A DNA stretch of 64,000 bases from Ruminococcus sp. (GTDB lineage Bacteria; Bacillota; Clostridia; Oscillospirales; Acutalibacteraceae), in the NCBI GenBank assembly GCA_017404145.1, contig JAFRCW010000007.1:16901-80900 (forward strand), given 5' to 3'. Under the pieces are notes generated by a model. That model was given only the letters and a program-made list of their open reading frames with translations. It made no database searches and was not told the DNA's origin. This document shows positions 1 through 8,695 of the stretch, one piece after another. Position 1 is the stretch's first letter; each line of letters starts with the position of its first letter. The translations under genes and the position numbers were made by a program.

Positions 1-1328
1 TGGCTTCAGATGAAGCGAGACAGATCATTTCCGACGAACTGAAAGTCATAATCAACGAAATCGGTCAGGAAGTGATGAACGAGGAGTATTTGACACAGAT
101 CGTTGAAGATGTGATGTCCGGTTACGCTGAATATCTGGAGTCTATCGGCGCGGAGGGACCGTCTGCCGAGTATCTTGCCGACTACCTGAATACTCCTGCG
201 GCAAGCGAAAAAATATCAGATAATGTTGCCGAAATCAGGGATAAGATTCTGAGTATTGCGATTTCTCCCGAAAAAATCTCAGAAATTTCAACGAAAATCC
301 TTGAGGGTTATAATGATTTTGCCGACGAGTATTCCTATCCCACGGTAGAAAGTATTATGACTGCGTTTACAGACTATCTCGCTACCGAAGAAGCCCAAAA
401 GACGATAGGGAACGCAGTTTCCCAAATCGTTGATACCAAACAACTGGAAAATCTTTTCTCCGAATATATGTCCGGATTAGGTTCCGGCTTTTCTACGATG
501 ATTTCGAGTGTGATGACTTCTGTTACCGACGGTATCACACAGGCATTGACCCAGAGTATGGGAAGTCTGACGGGAGCCCTGTCAAATTCGCTTTCCAACG
601 CATTTTCGTTTAATAAAGATTCGTTCTCCGATTTGTTTTCCGCCAATATGGATATGAGCGAGATGTCCAACCTGATGCTCTCTCTGCTTTCCAAAGAAGA
701 GAAAACATATGAGAATAATCTCAAAAAGCTCGGTTATGCGGATTTAGATAATCCCTCCGCAATTACGATTTATCCCACCGATTTTGATTCCAAGCAGGTG
801 ATCAAACAGATCATCGAGGATTATAACAAGCGTATGGAAGACGCGGGAGAAGACGATAAGACGATCTCGTATACCGATATGGTTGATACGCTGATGGGCT
901 CCGTGACGGATATTGTCAATGCTATCAGCTATGTTCTGATCGCGTTCGTTGCGATCTCACTTGTTGTATCGTCGATTATGATCGGCGTCATCACCTATAT
1001 CAGCGTTTTAGAGCGTAAAAAAGAGATCGGTATTCTCAGAGCGCTCGGCGCTTCCAAGGGCAATATCTCACAGGTGTTCAACGCCGAGACCTTTATCATC
1101 GGCGCCTTGGCGGGTTTGATCGGCGTCGGAATCACTTATCTCTTGCTGATACCCGGAAACGCGATCCTGCACGCTCTGCTGCCCGAGCAGAACATCTATG
1201 CGTACCTGCCGCCCGGATCCTCATTCATTCTCGTGATACTCAGTATCATTCTGACCCTGATCGGCGGTTTGATTCCGTCGAGAAAAGCGGCAAAAAAAGA
1301 TCCCGTCATCGCCCTCAGAACCGAATGA
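1..1328 (+). CDS. ABC transporter permease, FtsX/MacB-like, C-terminal part (5' end outside window)
   Basis: The reading frame is open to the left edge, so only the C-terminal part is present. A long polar, Ser/Glu-rich extracytoplasmic stretch precedes three or four hydrophobic segments typical of FtsX-like permease domains. After the first of these comes the hallmark cytoplasmic loop ERKKEIGILRALGASK, and the protein ends in SRKAAKKDPVIALRTE, a classic MacB/FtsX tail. Such permeases work with an ATPase subunit in lipid, peptide or antimicrobial export or in cell-wall signalling. The substrate is not visible. A start at GTG 72 is possible, but codons upstream continue in frame (A-S-D-E-A-R), so I treat it as truncated by the window. 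Confidence 0.85.
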   Translation, partial: ASDEARQIISDELKVIINEIGQEVMNEEYLTQIVEDVMSGYAEYLESIGAEGPSAEYLADYLNTPAASEKISDNVAEIRDKILSIAISPEKISEISTKILEGYNDFADEYSYPTVESIMTAFTDYLATEEAQKTIGNAVSQIVDTKQLENLFSEYMSGLGSGFSTMISSVMTSVTDGITQALTQSMGSLTGALSNSLSNAFSFNKDSFSDLFSANMDMSEMSNLMLSLLSKEEKTYENNLKKLGYADLDNPSAITIYPTDFDSKQVIKQIIEDYNKRMEDAGEDDKTISYTDMVDTLMGSVTDIVNAISYVLIAFVAISLVVSSIMIGVITYISVLERKKEIGILRALGASKGNISQVFNAETFIIGALAGLIGVGITYLLLIPGNAILHALLPEQNIYAYLPPGSSFILVILSIILTLIGGLIPSRKAAKKDPVIALRTE

Positions 1329-1354
1329 TATTGATAAAAAATGATAATGATTAT

Positions 1355-1385
1355 ACGGCACAGTACAAGACTGTGCCGTTTGTCG
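1355..1385 (+). terminator. Rho-independent terminator after the ABC permease
   Basis: A perfect nine-base stem (acggcacag / ctgtgccgt) with a seven-base loop is followed by a T-containing run, 27 bases after the permease stop codon. Confidence 0.75.
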
Positions 1386-1407
1386 TTTCATACACCGTAT
1401 AAAAACA

Positions 1408-1433
1408 GTAGGGGAGGGTCTTGACCCTCCCGT
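1408..1433. repeat. extragenic palindrome (GTAG-hairpin type)
   Basis: GTAGG is followed by the perfect arms gggagggtc / gaccctccc with a two-base loop. A similarly built element (GTAGG + perfect hairpin) lies near 60288. These look like dispersed extragenic palindromes rather than terminators, because no T-run follows. Confidence 0.5.
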
Positions 1434-1488
1434 AATAAGTTGTTAAAAGAATATGATCGACATTTCAGATCGATATACAATTTATCAT

Positions 1489-1517
1489 TTGACAAAACAA
1501 AAAGAATGTGATAAAAT
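1489..1517 (+). promoter_or_regulatory. promoter of tRNA-Gly(TCC)
   Basis: TTGACA at 1489 and TAAAAT at 1512 are separated by 17 bases, 20 bases before the tRNA. Confidence 0.75.
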
Positions 1518-1536
1518 ACATTACACAATCAAAAAC

Positions 1537-1610
1537 GCAGATGTAGTTTAGTGGTAGAACTTCAGCCTTCCAAGCTGACCGTGTGGGTTCGATTCCCATC
1601 ATCTGCTCCA
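1537..1610 (+). tRNA. tRNA-Gly(TCC)
   Basis: The acceptor strands gcagatg / catctgc pair. The anticodon loop is cttccaa with anticodon TCC, the T-arm carries ggttcgattcc, and CCA is encoded. A direct and inverted repeat unit derived from its 3' end follows immediately. Confidence 0.95.
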
Positions 1611-2004
1611 TTTTAAAACAGAGAGGGTGCTCCAAAAGAGTACCCTCTCTGTTTTAAATCGAAACAATCAAAGAGCAAATGATGGGAATCGAAGGCGACC
1701 GTGCCAAGGCTCGAGCCGCGCGAAGAGCCGTAGGTAAAAATGATTCAGTGAATCATTTTTAGGGAGAGCGAATATCTGCGGTATTGTATATGTATCCGAC
1801 AACACACGAGAAGGGATTTATCAAATAGATGATACATACATCATCTGCTCCATTTTAAAACAGAGAGGGTGCTCCAAAAGAGTACCCTCTCTGTTTTAGA
1901 TCAAAAACAATCAAAGAGCAGATGATGGGAATCGAAGGCGACCGTGCCAAGGCTCAAGCCGCGCGAAGAGCCGTAGGTAAAAATGATCCTGTGAATCATT
2001 TTTA
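1599..2004. repeat. tandem ~242-base repeat with inverted copy of the tRNA-Gly 3' end
   Basis: Copy 1 (1599-1840) and a shorter copy 2 (1841-about 2004) both begin with the last bases of the tRNA, tcatctgctcca. Each holds a strong hairpin (acagagagggt / accctctctgt), then a 21-base antisense copy of the tRNA T-arm and acceptor 3' strand (1673-1693 with one mismatch, 1916-1936 perfect), then a GC-rich segment, then a second hairpin around aaaaatgattc. Copy 2 can be read as a 72-codon frame from 1922, but I see no ribosome binding site and do not call a gene. The arrangement suggests a small tRNA-derived mobile or duplicated unit. Confidence 0.8.
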
Positions 2005-2123
2005 TCGTACCATAACGATATACTTTTTGCAACGGCATAATCCATATGACAGAGAATTGATTGTATCAGCGATTTCATATGATGAAATCCTCATATTTTC
2101 GGTAATTGATATCGACCTTGCTG

Positions 2124-2152
2124 TTGATTTTATCAGATGATAGTGCTATAAT
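2124..2152 (+). promoter_or_regulatory. promoter of the V-ATPase operon
   Basis: TTGATT at 2124 and TATAAT at 2147 are separated by 17 bases, about 50 bases before the first ATPase gene. Confidence 0.65.
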
Positions 2153-2205
2153 AATCACGGTTTTAGGATGGATGAAGTCTGTCCGATGTTACAGAGGTGA
2201 TTTGC

Positions 2206-2514
2206 TTGCAGGATATGATCAAAAGGATCGTCGAGGCGGATAATGAAGCCAAGGCGCTGGAAGAAAGCAACCAAAAGGCTGCCGCAAAAGAAAAGCAAAG
2301 GATCGAGAACGAAGCGAAAGCGATCTATCAGCGATATATGGATGAAGCAAAGGCGGAGATTGCTAAGGATGACGCGTATCTTGAAAAGCTTTATCAAAAA
2401 AAGCTCAGCGAAATCACCGCCAAGCAGGAGAACACGATGGCTCAGCTGAAAGCGGATTTCGAACAGAACCGTGAGATCTGGATCGATCAGCTTGTCAGCC
2501 GCGTCATCAACTGA
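2206..2514 (+). CDS. V-type ATPase subunit G/H, peripheral stalk
   Basis: A 102-residue, highly charged, almost entirely alpha-helical coiled-coil protein (Lys/Glu/Ala-rich, no membrane segment), as expected for the stalk subunit that dimerises with subunit E and ties the catalytic head to subunit I. The start is TTG 2206 because AGAGGTG at 2193-2199 sits six bases upstream; the GTG inside that motif at 2197 is too close. It is the first gene of the operon, 15 bases before subunit C. Low sequence conservation in this family means the assignment leans on position and coiled-coil character. Confidence 0.75.
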   Translation: MQDMIKRIVEADNEAKALEESNQKAAAKEKQRIENEAKAIYQRYMDEAKAEIAKDDAYLEKLYQKKLSEITAKQENTMAQLKADFEQNREIWIDQLVSRVIN

Positions 2515-2529
2515 CAGGGAGGAAAGAAT

Positions 2530-3567
2530 ATGTCCGCAACTTCTTACGCCGTTTCGGCTAAGGCGAGGGCAAAATTCGGAAAATTCCTGACAGATCGCGA
2601 TTATACCAACATCCTTTCCTGCCAGAGCGTTGCGGAAGTGATGGTGTATCTCAAAACCCATACTCACTTTTCCCGAGCGCTCTCCGAGGTCAGTGAGAAC
2701 GAAGTACACCGCGGGTGGCTGGAGATGCTGCTGCGTCAGTATTTGTTCTATGAGTTCGATTCACTCTGCCGCTATGATTCCGGCTTGAGCGCGGGTTTCT
2801 CGCGTTATGTGGTGGAGAGGACAGAGGTGGAACAGATCGTTCGGTTTTTGATTTTGCTCAATTCCAATTCTACCGAGAAATTTATCTTTCAGTTTCCCGC
2901 GTATCTTGACAAGCATAGTGATTTAGAGATTTCAAAGCTTGCTGTCGCGAGTAATTATGACGAGTTTCTCGACGCATTGACAAAAACGCCCTATTATGAA
3001 ATATTAAAACAGTTTTCTCCCGATAAAAAGGGGAGACTTCCGGTATCCGAAATCGAAAACAAGCTTTATGAACATATCACCGGAGATATGCATACGCTGA
3101 TCGAAAAGCAGTCCAAGGGTTCGGAGCGCAGAGAACTGACCGATATTTTCCGGAGACTCAACGATTACAGTATGGTTTCCAGAATTTTACGAATGAAAAG
3201 GTACTATCATTTGGAACCATCTGCGATCCGCGCGTCGCTGATGCCGGAATACGGCAGCATCAGTCCGAAGATGATTGACAGGATGTGTGAAGCAGAGACT
3301 GCCGAAGAGGTCTATCGGCTTCTGGGTCATACCGGAACCGGCAAGCTTCTGAAAAGAAACGCTGATGAAAACTATGCCGGAGATAACGGTGTTCGCCTGC
3401 AGTATATACTTGCGAAAAATTATTTGCATTTTTCCAATAATCCTTCGGTGGTAATGATTTCGTTTGTTTTTTTGTCAGAGACAGAACTGATGAACGTGAT
3501 TACGTTGATCGAAGGTGTCAGGTACCGTATGGATACAAAAACAATTCAGTCGCTGTTGATTCGGTGA
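2530..3567 (+). CDS. ntpC: V-type ATP synthase subunit C (stalk/d-like)
   Basis: A 345-residue soluble, helix-rich protein of the usual length for the AtpC/NtpC (V-ATPase d) family, which sits as a funnel between the central rotor shaft and the membrane c-ring. The N-terminus (SATSYAVSAKARAK) and repeated pattern of short helices with R/K-rich turns match the family. AGGGAGGAA precedes ATG 2530. It follows the stalk subunit by 15 bases and is followed 23 bases later by subunit I, the order commonly seen in clostridial V-ATPase operons. Confidence 0.85.
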   Translation: MSATSYAVSAKARAKFGKFLTDRDYTNILSCQSVAEVMVYLKTHTHFSRALSEVSENEVHRGWLEMLLRQYLFYEFDSLCRYDSGLSAGFSRYVVERTEVEQIVRFLILLNSNSTEKFIFQFPAYLDKHSDLEISKLAVASNYDEFLDALTKTPYYEILKQFSPDKKGRLPVSEIENKLYEHITGDMHTLIEKQSKGSERRELTDIFRRLNDYSMVSRILRMKRYYHLEPSAIRASLMPEYGSISPKMIDRMCEAETAEEVYRLLGHTGTGKLLKRNADENYAGDNGVRLQYILAKNYLHFSNNPSVVMISFVFLSETELMNVITLIEGVRYRMDTKTIQSLLIR

Positions 3568-3590
3568 CTTTGATAAAGAGGTGATTTTTC

Positions 3591-5522
3591 TTGTCAGTAT
3601 CATCAATGCATGCTGTAAATGTGATCGGGCTGCTCGATCACATTGATGAGGTGATTGCGGTGCTTGGTGAATCCGGCGTGTTCCATCCCGATGAGGTCTC
3701 TAACTTTTATCAGGATCTGCAGGGCTTTACACGTTTACAGACAAACACCGCCTACGCTGAGATCCTTTCTGATCTGAAAGAAGCGCTGCGGCTGGTTCAG
3801 CGGGATATTTCTTCTTTTGAATCGGATCTGTCTGCTTTTTCCTTTGAAGAAGCGCAGACGAAAGCGGCTGATATTACATCACAGCTCGATACGCTGATCA
3901 GCGAGAGGGAAGAAGCCTTAAGACAGCTGACCGAAGCAAAGAATACCGTCATAGCGGCGCAGCATTTTGTCGGACTGGACGAAGAGATTCAAAAAGTGAA
4001 TAACCTGAATTATATGAATGTGCGTTTCGGCAAACTGCCAAAAGAAAGCGTTCAAAAATACGAGAGATACAAGAAACGGGATGACGTGGACTTTGTTGTC
4101 TGTACAGAGGGAAAGAACCATTGTTGGGGCGCCTATTTTGTGTCAAAGGACAAGACGGCAGAGGTTGATAAGTTTTTTGAAAGCTTGTACTTTGAGCGTG
4201 TGAATCTTGCCGAGGATGGCAAATCTCCGCTGCAGCTGGTTGACGCTTATGAAAGGATGATACCTGAGCTGGAGGAACAGGCGAGAGAAACGCAGAAGAG
4301 ACTGGACGCTTTTCTTGATGAAAATGAGGAGCAGATTGCTCTGTGTGTCGCAAAGCTGGAAGAATTGTGTTCCTTCTCCGTGATACGCGCCAAGGCGCTG
4401 CAGCATCGCAACAGCTTTATCATTGTCGGATGGATCCCGTCCGAAAGTGTGAAGCCTATCAAGGCAAAGCTGTCCGAAATCAAGAGTGTTGAACTTGATT
4501 TTTCCGGCGCAAAGAACGAGCTGGATAAAAAGCCTCCGGCGAAGCTTAAAAACTGTTTCTTAGCGAAGCCATTTGAATATTTTACCGAAATGTACGGTAT
4601 GCCCTCCTACAACGAGATCGACCCGTCTTTGTTTATCGCGATCACTTATATTGTGATATTCGGAATTATGTTTGCCGATCTCGGACAGGGATTGTGTCTA
4701 TCCGTTGTCGGTTTGATCATGTGGAAGTGGAGAAAAATGCCGATTGGCAAGATCTTGTTCCCGTGCGGCATTTCCTCGGCAATATTCGGACTCGTCTTCG
4801 GCAGTGTATTCGGCTTTGAGCATATCCTGGATCCGGTATACGGCATTCTGGGTTTTGAAGAAAAACCGATCGAGGTGATGGCGCCCGAGAATACCAACAC
4901 CGTTATTTTCGGCGCGATCGGCATCGGCGTGTTTCTTTTGATCATCGCGATGTTCTTAAATGTATATACATCGCTTCGACAGAAAAACTACGGCAGAGCG
5001 CTGTTTTCCACCTCCGGTGTAGCAGGAATCATTTTCTACTGTTCACTGGTTTTCGGATTGGTCTCTGAGATCTTTCTGAATAATCATATGATGACACTGC
5101 CGTATATCCTGCTGTTGGTAGTACTGCCGTTTATCCTGATATTTTTCTGCGAGCCGCTCTCCAAATTAGTTAACAAAGAGAAGAACTGGCAGCCGGAGAG
5201 CTGGGGCGGATATGTCGTAGAGAATATTTTTGAATCGATAGAGATTTTGTTAAGCTACATCACCAATACAATGAGTTTTTTGCGTGTCGGCGCTTTCGTA
5301 CTGGTTCACGCGGGTATGATGATGGTGGTATTTGTGCTTGCCGAGACTGCCGGCGGAGCAGGCTACTGGATCACGGTCGTGATCGGCAATATCGTGGTAA
5401 TGGCGCTCGAAGCGCTGCTTGTGGCGATCCAGGTATTACGACTGGAGTTCTACGAGATGTTCAGTCGATTCTATGCGGGTGAAGGCAGAGCGTATCAGCC
5501 CGTAAAATTAAAAGCAGATTAA
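3591..5522 (+). CDS. ntpI: V-type ATP synthase subunit I (a-subunit, ion channel stator)
   Basis: A 643-residue protein in two halves. Residues 1 to about 340 are cytosolic with coiled-coil Glu/Lys-rich stretches, and about 345 to 630 hold seven or eight hydrophobic segments. The segment MFADLGQG and the later NTMSFLRVGAFVLVHAG carry family hallmarks, with the Arg in SFLRVGAF facing the c-ring glutamate during ion translocation. The start is TTG 3591, with AAGAGGTGA at 3577 as ribosome binding site. It supplies the two half-channels for ion flow through the membrane sector. Next gene downstream is the rotor ring subunit K. Confidence 0.95.
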   Translation: MSVSSMHAVNVIGLLDHIDEVIAVLGESGVFHPDEVSNFYQDLQGFTRLQTNTAYAEILSDLKEALRLVQRDISSFESDLSAFSFEEAQTKAADITSQLDTLISEREEALRQLTEAKNTVIAAQHFVGLDEEIQKVNNLNYMNVRFGKLPKESVQKYERYKKRDDVDFVVCTEGKNHCWGAYFVSKDKTAEVDKFFESLYFERVNLAEDGKSPLQLVDAYERMIPELEEQARETQKRLDAFLDENEEQIALCVAKLEELCSFSVIRAKALQHRNSFIIVGWIPSESVKPIKAKLSEIKSVELDFSGAKNELDKKPPAKLKNCFLAKPFEYFTEMYGMPSYNEIDPSLFIAITYIVIFGIMFADLGQGLCLSVVGLIMWKWRKMPIGKILFPCGISSAIFGLVFGSVFGFEHILDPVYGILGFEEKPIEVMAPENTNTVIFGAIGIGVFLLIIAMFLNVYTSLRQKNYGRALFSTSGVAGIIFYCSLVFGLVSEIFLNNHMMTLPYILLLVVLPFILIFFCEPLSKLVNKEKNWQPESWGGYVVENIFESIEILLSYITNTMSFLRVGAFVLVHAGMMMVVFVLAETAGGAGYWITVVIGNIVVMALEALLVAIQVLRLEFYEMFSRFYAGEGRAYQPVKLKAD

Positions 5523-5540
5523 TCTTTGGAGGTTTTGATA

Positions 5541-5972
5541 ATGACTATTTTTGATTTTATTCTGATGGCGGTTCCCGTTGTATTTTTAGTCGGTTCCGTT
5601 TTGATAGCGGTAAAAGCCGTTTCGCACGGCAGAAGCAGAAAGAGAACGGTATTGATGCAGCTTTCATCATTTGCCGCTGTATTTGCGATTTGTATGATTT
5701 GTCCGTTCGTCGTTAACGCGGCAGGTACCGAAGAGGTTGTCTCCTCTGTTGCGAACGCTAACGGTATGGCGTTTATCGGCGCGGCTGCCGCGACAGGTCT
5801 TTCCTGTATCGGCGGCGGTATTGCAGTTGGCAACGCTGCTCCTGCGGCGATCGGCGCAACCTCCGAGGATCCCAAGGCTTTCGGTAAGGCGATCATCTTC
5901 GTCGCGCTCGGTGAAGGTATTGCGCTTTACGGTATGCTGATTTCGATTATGATCCTTTCCAAGATCGGTTAA
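5541..5972 (+). CDS. ntpK: V-type ATP synthase subunit K (c-ring proteolipid)
   Basis: A 143-residue proteolipid with four hydrophobic segments. The C-terminal hairpin (residues about 72-143) is a canonical c-subunit: Gly/Ala-rich helix CIGGGIAVGNAAPAAIG, loop TSEDPKAFGK, then ALGEGIALYG with the ion-carrying glutamate. The N-terminal hairpin lacks these motifs, has a basic loop (HGRSRKR) and ends in VVNAAGTEE, resembling a membrane leader more than a second c-type hairpin. Start ATG 5541 follows TGGAGG; an in-frame TTG at 5526 lies on the ribosome binding site and is unlikely. Confidence 0.9.
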   Translation: MTIFDFILMAVPVVFLVGSVLIAVKAVSHGRSRKRTVLMQLSSFAAVFAICMICPFVVNAAGTEEVVSSVANANGMAFIGAAAATGLSCIGGGIAVGNAAPAAIGATSEDPKAFGKAIIFVALGEGIALYGMLISIMILSKIG

Positions 5973-5982
5973 GTGAAAGACA

Positions 5983-6291
5983 ATGAAATTCTATTTGATC
6001 AGTGATAATGTTGACACCAAAATGGGGATGCGCTTTGCGGGTATCCCCGGCGTTGTCGTTCATACAGAAGATGAAGTGCGCAGAGAACTGACGCAGGCGA
6101 TGGATCGCGAGGATATTGCAGTGATCCTGATGACGGAGAAGCTGGTATCGCTTTGTCCCGATATTATATATGAACTAAAGCTCAACCGAAAACAGCCTTT
6201 GATTGTTGAGATTCCCGACCGTCACGGAAACGGAAGAACCAAGGACAGTATCACGAAGTATGTTCAGGACGCGATCGGCGTTAAGCTGTAA
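5983..6291 (+). CDS. ntpF: V-type ATP synthase subunit F
   Basis: A 102-residue Rossmann-like small subunit. It begins MKFYLISDNVDTKMGMRFAG, with the characteristic alternating strand and helix and the aDIaVILmTEKL-type second strand, and ends with the PLIVEIPDRHG segment typical of the family. It binds subunit D in the central rotor. It lies ten bases after subunit K and 24 bases before subunit E. Confidence 0.9.
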   Translation: MKFYLISDNVDTKMGMRFAGIPGVVVHTEDEVRRELTQAMDREDIAVILMTEKLVSLCPDIIYELKLNRKQPLIVEIPDRHGNGRTKDSITKYVQDAIGVKL

Positions 6292-6315
6292 GCGTTTTAC
6301 GAAAGAAGGATCTAT

Positions 6316-6906
6316 ATGCCTAAAAACACAACCGATAATTTTCTGCAGGCGATCAAAAAATATGCCAAGACGCAGAAAACCGCGATGCAGGACGAGGTCA
6401 GACAGCTGAAAACCGAACGCCTCAAAGAAGCAGAAGAAAAGGCAAAGCTCGACAGCCAGCGTCTGATTAAAGAGACGCTTAACGAAAAGCGCTCCCGCCA
6501 GACCGCTCAGTTGGCGAAAAAAACGCAGGAAGGTCAGCGGGAACTGTTTGTCGCACGTTCCGCTATGGTGAAGGATATCTTTGACGCGGCAGAAAAGAAG
6601 TTAATGGAATATACCATCTCTGACGCATATGCCGAGAAACTTTTTGCCAACGCAAAAGAGATCGCCGACTTGTTTGACGGTAACGACTGTGTACTGTATG
6701 TCAATGAACGCGATATCAAGTATTCCGATAAGCTGACTGATTTGTTTCAAGGTAATGTCAAGATCGAATCCGACGCAACGATCAAAATCGGCGGAATCAA
6801 AGCCTTTTGCGAAAGTATGGGTATGATTGCTGACGAAACACTTGACAGCAAGCTCGAAGAACAGCGCGAATGGTTCGTGGAGAATTCCAACCTCCGTGTA
6901 CTCTAA
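6316..6906 (+). CDS. ntpE: V-type ATP synthase subunit E, peripheral stalk
   Basis: A 196-residue protein. Residues about 10-85 form a long Lys/Glu/Gln-rich coiled coil, and the rest is a compact alpha/beta head. This is the architecture of subunit E, which pairs with the G/H subunit to form the outer stalk. The C-terminal GGIKAFCESMGMIADETLDSKLEEQ segment corresponds to the family's conserved GG(I/V)...D.TLD..L motif. AAGAAGGATC precedes ATG 6316. Next gene is the catalytic subunit A. Confidence 0.9.
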   Translation: MPKNTTDNFLQAIKKYAKTQKTAMQDEVRQLKTERLKEAEEKAKLDSQRLIKETLNEKRSRQTAQLAKKTQEGQRELFVARSAMVKDIFDAAEKKLMEYTISDAYAEKLFANAKEIADLFDGNDCVLYVNERDIKYSDKLTDLFQGNVKIESDATIKIGGIKAFCESMGMIADETLDSKLEEQREWFVENSNLRVL

Positions 6907-6927
6907 GATTGAAAGAGAAGATTGTAT

Positions 6928-8682
6928 ATGAATAACAATGTGATTTTCGGAATCAACGGTCCCGTTGTCACCGTGAAAAACGCCGACTGTTTTGAAATGC
7001 TCGAGATGGTTCATGTCGGCGAACAGAATCTGGTCGGAGAAGTGATCGGTATTACCGATAAGCTGACCACGATCCAGGTCTATGAGGAGACAACAGGTCT
7101 GAAACCCGGCGATCCCGTGACCGGTACCGGCGCGCCGATGAATGTACTGCTCGGTCCCGGTATCATCGACAATATATTTGACGGTATTGAGCGTCCTCTG
7201 AAAGCCATCGAAGAGCAGTCGGGCGCGTTTATCGGAAGAGGTGCGTCGGTATCTTCTTTAGATTCTGACCATCTCTGGGACGTTACGATGAAAGTGAAGG
7301 TCGGCGACAGACTCGAGGGGGGACAGATTTATGCATCCATCCCCGAAACACAGATTATCGAACATCGTGTGATGCTTCATCCGGATTTATCAGGAAAAGT
7401 CATAGAGGTAAAGCCTGACGGTCAGTACAGAGTTTTTGACACTGTGGCGGTGATTGAAGATGATCTGGGTCAGCGACATGATCTGCAGTTATGTCAGCGC
7501 TGGCCGATCAGAACGGCAAGACCCGTGAAGAAGCGTTTGAGCCCTACCGTTCCGCTGATTACCGGTCAACGTGTGATGGATACGCTGTTTCCGATCGCTA
7601 AAGGCGGCACCGCAGCGATCCCCGGAGGTTTCGGAACAGGAAAGACGATGAGTCAGCATCAGCTTGCGAAATGGTGCGATGCAGATATTATTATCTATGT
7701 CGGCTGCGGTGAGCGTGGTAATGAAATGAGCCAAGTCCTCACTGAATTTTCCGAACTGATTGACCCGAAGTCGAACCGCCCTTTGACGGACAGAACCGTC
7801 CTGATTGCTAATACCTCCAATATGCCTGTTGCCGCGCGAGAAGCGTCGATCTATACCGGTGTTACATTAGCGGAGTATTACCGTGATATGGGATATCATG
7901 TCGCGATGATGGCGGATTCGACTTCCCGCTGGGCGGAAGCTCTCAGAGAGATTTCCGGACGTTTGGAAGAAATGCCTGCGGAAGAAGGTTTTCCCGCCTA
8001 TCTTCCGTCTCGACTCGCCGAATACTACGAAAGAGGCGGACGCGCAAATGTTCTCAGCGGGGGAGAAGGCTCCGTTACATTGATCGGCGCGGTATCTCCT
8101 CAGGGTTCCGATTTTTCCGAGCCGGTTACGCAGAACACAAAACGTTTTACCCGCGTGTTCTGGGCATTGGATAAGTCTTTGGCTTACGCAAGACATTATC
8201 CCGCTATCAACTGGATCAACAGCTACAGCGAGTATTTTACCGATCTTGATCCGTGGTTTATCGAGAACCTCGGAGAAGAATTTGTCGAATACAGAAACCG
8301 TATCAGCGCGATTTTGCAGGAAGAAAGCTCTTTGATGGAGATCGTCAAGCTGATCGGCTCCGATGTTTTGCCCGATGATCAGAAGCTTGTCATTGAAACG
8401 GCTCGCGTCATTCGCGTAGGTTTCTTACAGCAGAACGCTTTCCATCCGGAGGATACTTATGTGCCGCTTGAGAAGCAGAAGCTGATGATGAAGACGATCC
8501 TGCATTTACATTCCAAATCAAAAGAAGTCGTTTCGCGTGAGATCCCGATTTCCAAGATCATCTCTCTGGGACTTTTTGATAAGCTGAACAAAATGAAATA
8601 CGATATTCCCAACAACCGGTTGGATCTGTTTGATGACTATTTGGCAGAGATCGACGAAAAACTCGGCGCGCTGCTGCGGTAA
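6928..8682 (+). CDS. ntpA: V-type ATP synthase subunit A (catalytic)
   Basis: A 584-residue catalytic ATPase subunit of normal length. It has an N-terminal beta barrel, the A-specific non-homologous insert (around residues 110-190), Walker A GGFGTGKT at about 233-240, [42 protein letters not shown], and a helical C-terminal domain. It hydrolyses or synthesises ATP in alternation with subunit B. Start ATG 6928 is preferred to TTG 6922 by spacing from GAAAGAG. The stop is 13 bases before the subunit B start. Confidence 0.97.
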   Translation: MNNNVIFGINGPVVTVKNADCFEMLEMVHVGEQNLVGEVIGITDKLTTIQVYEETTGLKPGDPVTGTGAPMNVLLGPGIIDNIFDGIERPLKAIEEQSGAFIGRGASVSSLDSDHLWDVTMKVKVGDRLEGGQIYASIPETQIIEHRVMLHPDLSGKVIEVKPDGQYRVFDTVAVIEDDLGQRHDLQLCQRWPIRTARPVKKRLSPTVPLITGQRVMDTLFPIAKGGTAAIPGGFGTGKTMSQHQLAKWCDADIIIYVGCGERGNEMSQVLTEFSELIDPKSNRPLTDRTVLIANTSNMPVAAREASIYTGVTLAEYYRDMGYHVAMMADSTSRWAEALREISGRLEEMPAEEGFPAYLPSRLAEYYERGGRANVLSGGEGSVTLIGAVSPQGSDFSEPVTQNTKRFTRVFWALDKSLAYARHYPAINWINSYSEYFTDLDPWFIENLGEEFVEYRNRISAILQEESSLMEIVKLIGSDVLPDDQKLVIETARVIRVGFLQQNAFHPEDTYVPLEKQKLMMKTILHLHSKSKEVVSREIPISKIISLGLFDKLNKMKYDIPNNRLDLFDDYLAEIDEKLGALLR

Positions 8683-8695
8683 GGAGGAAACGTAC

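Noticed and set aside
1922..2140. 72-codon open frame in the second repeat copy
   Set aside because: It begins inside the repeat, has no ribosome binding site, and runs into the V-ATPase promoter. It is better explained as a by-product of the repeat.
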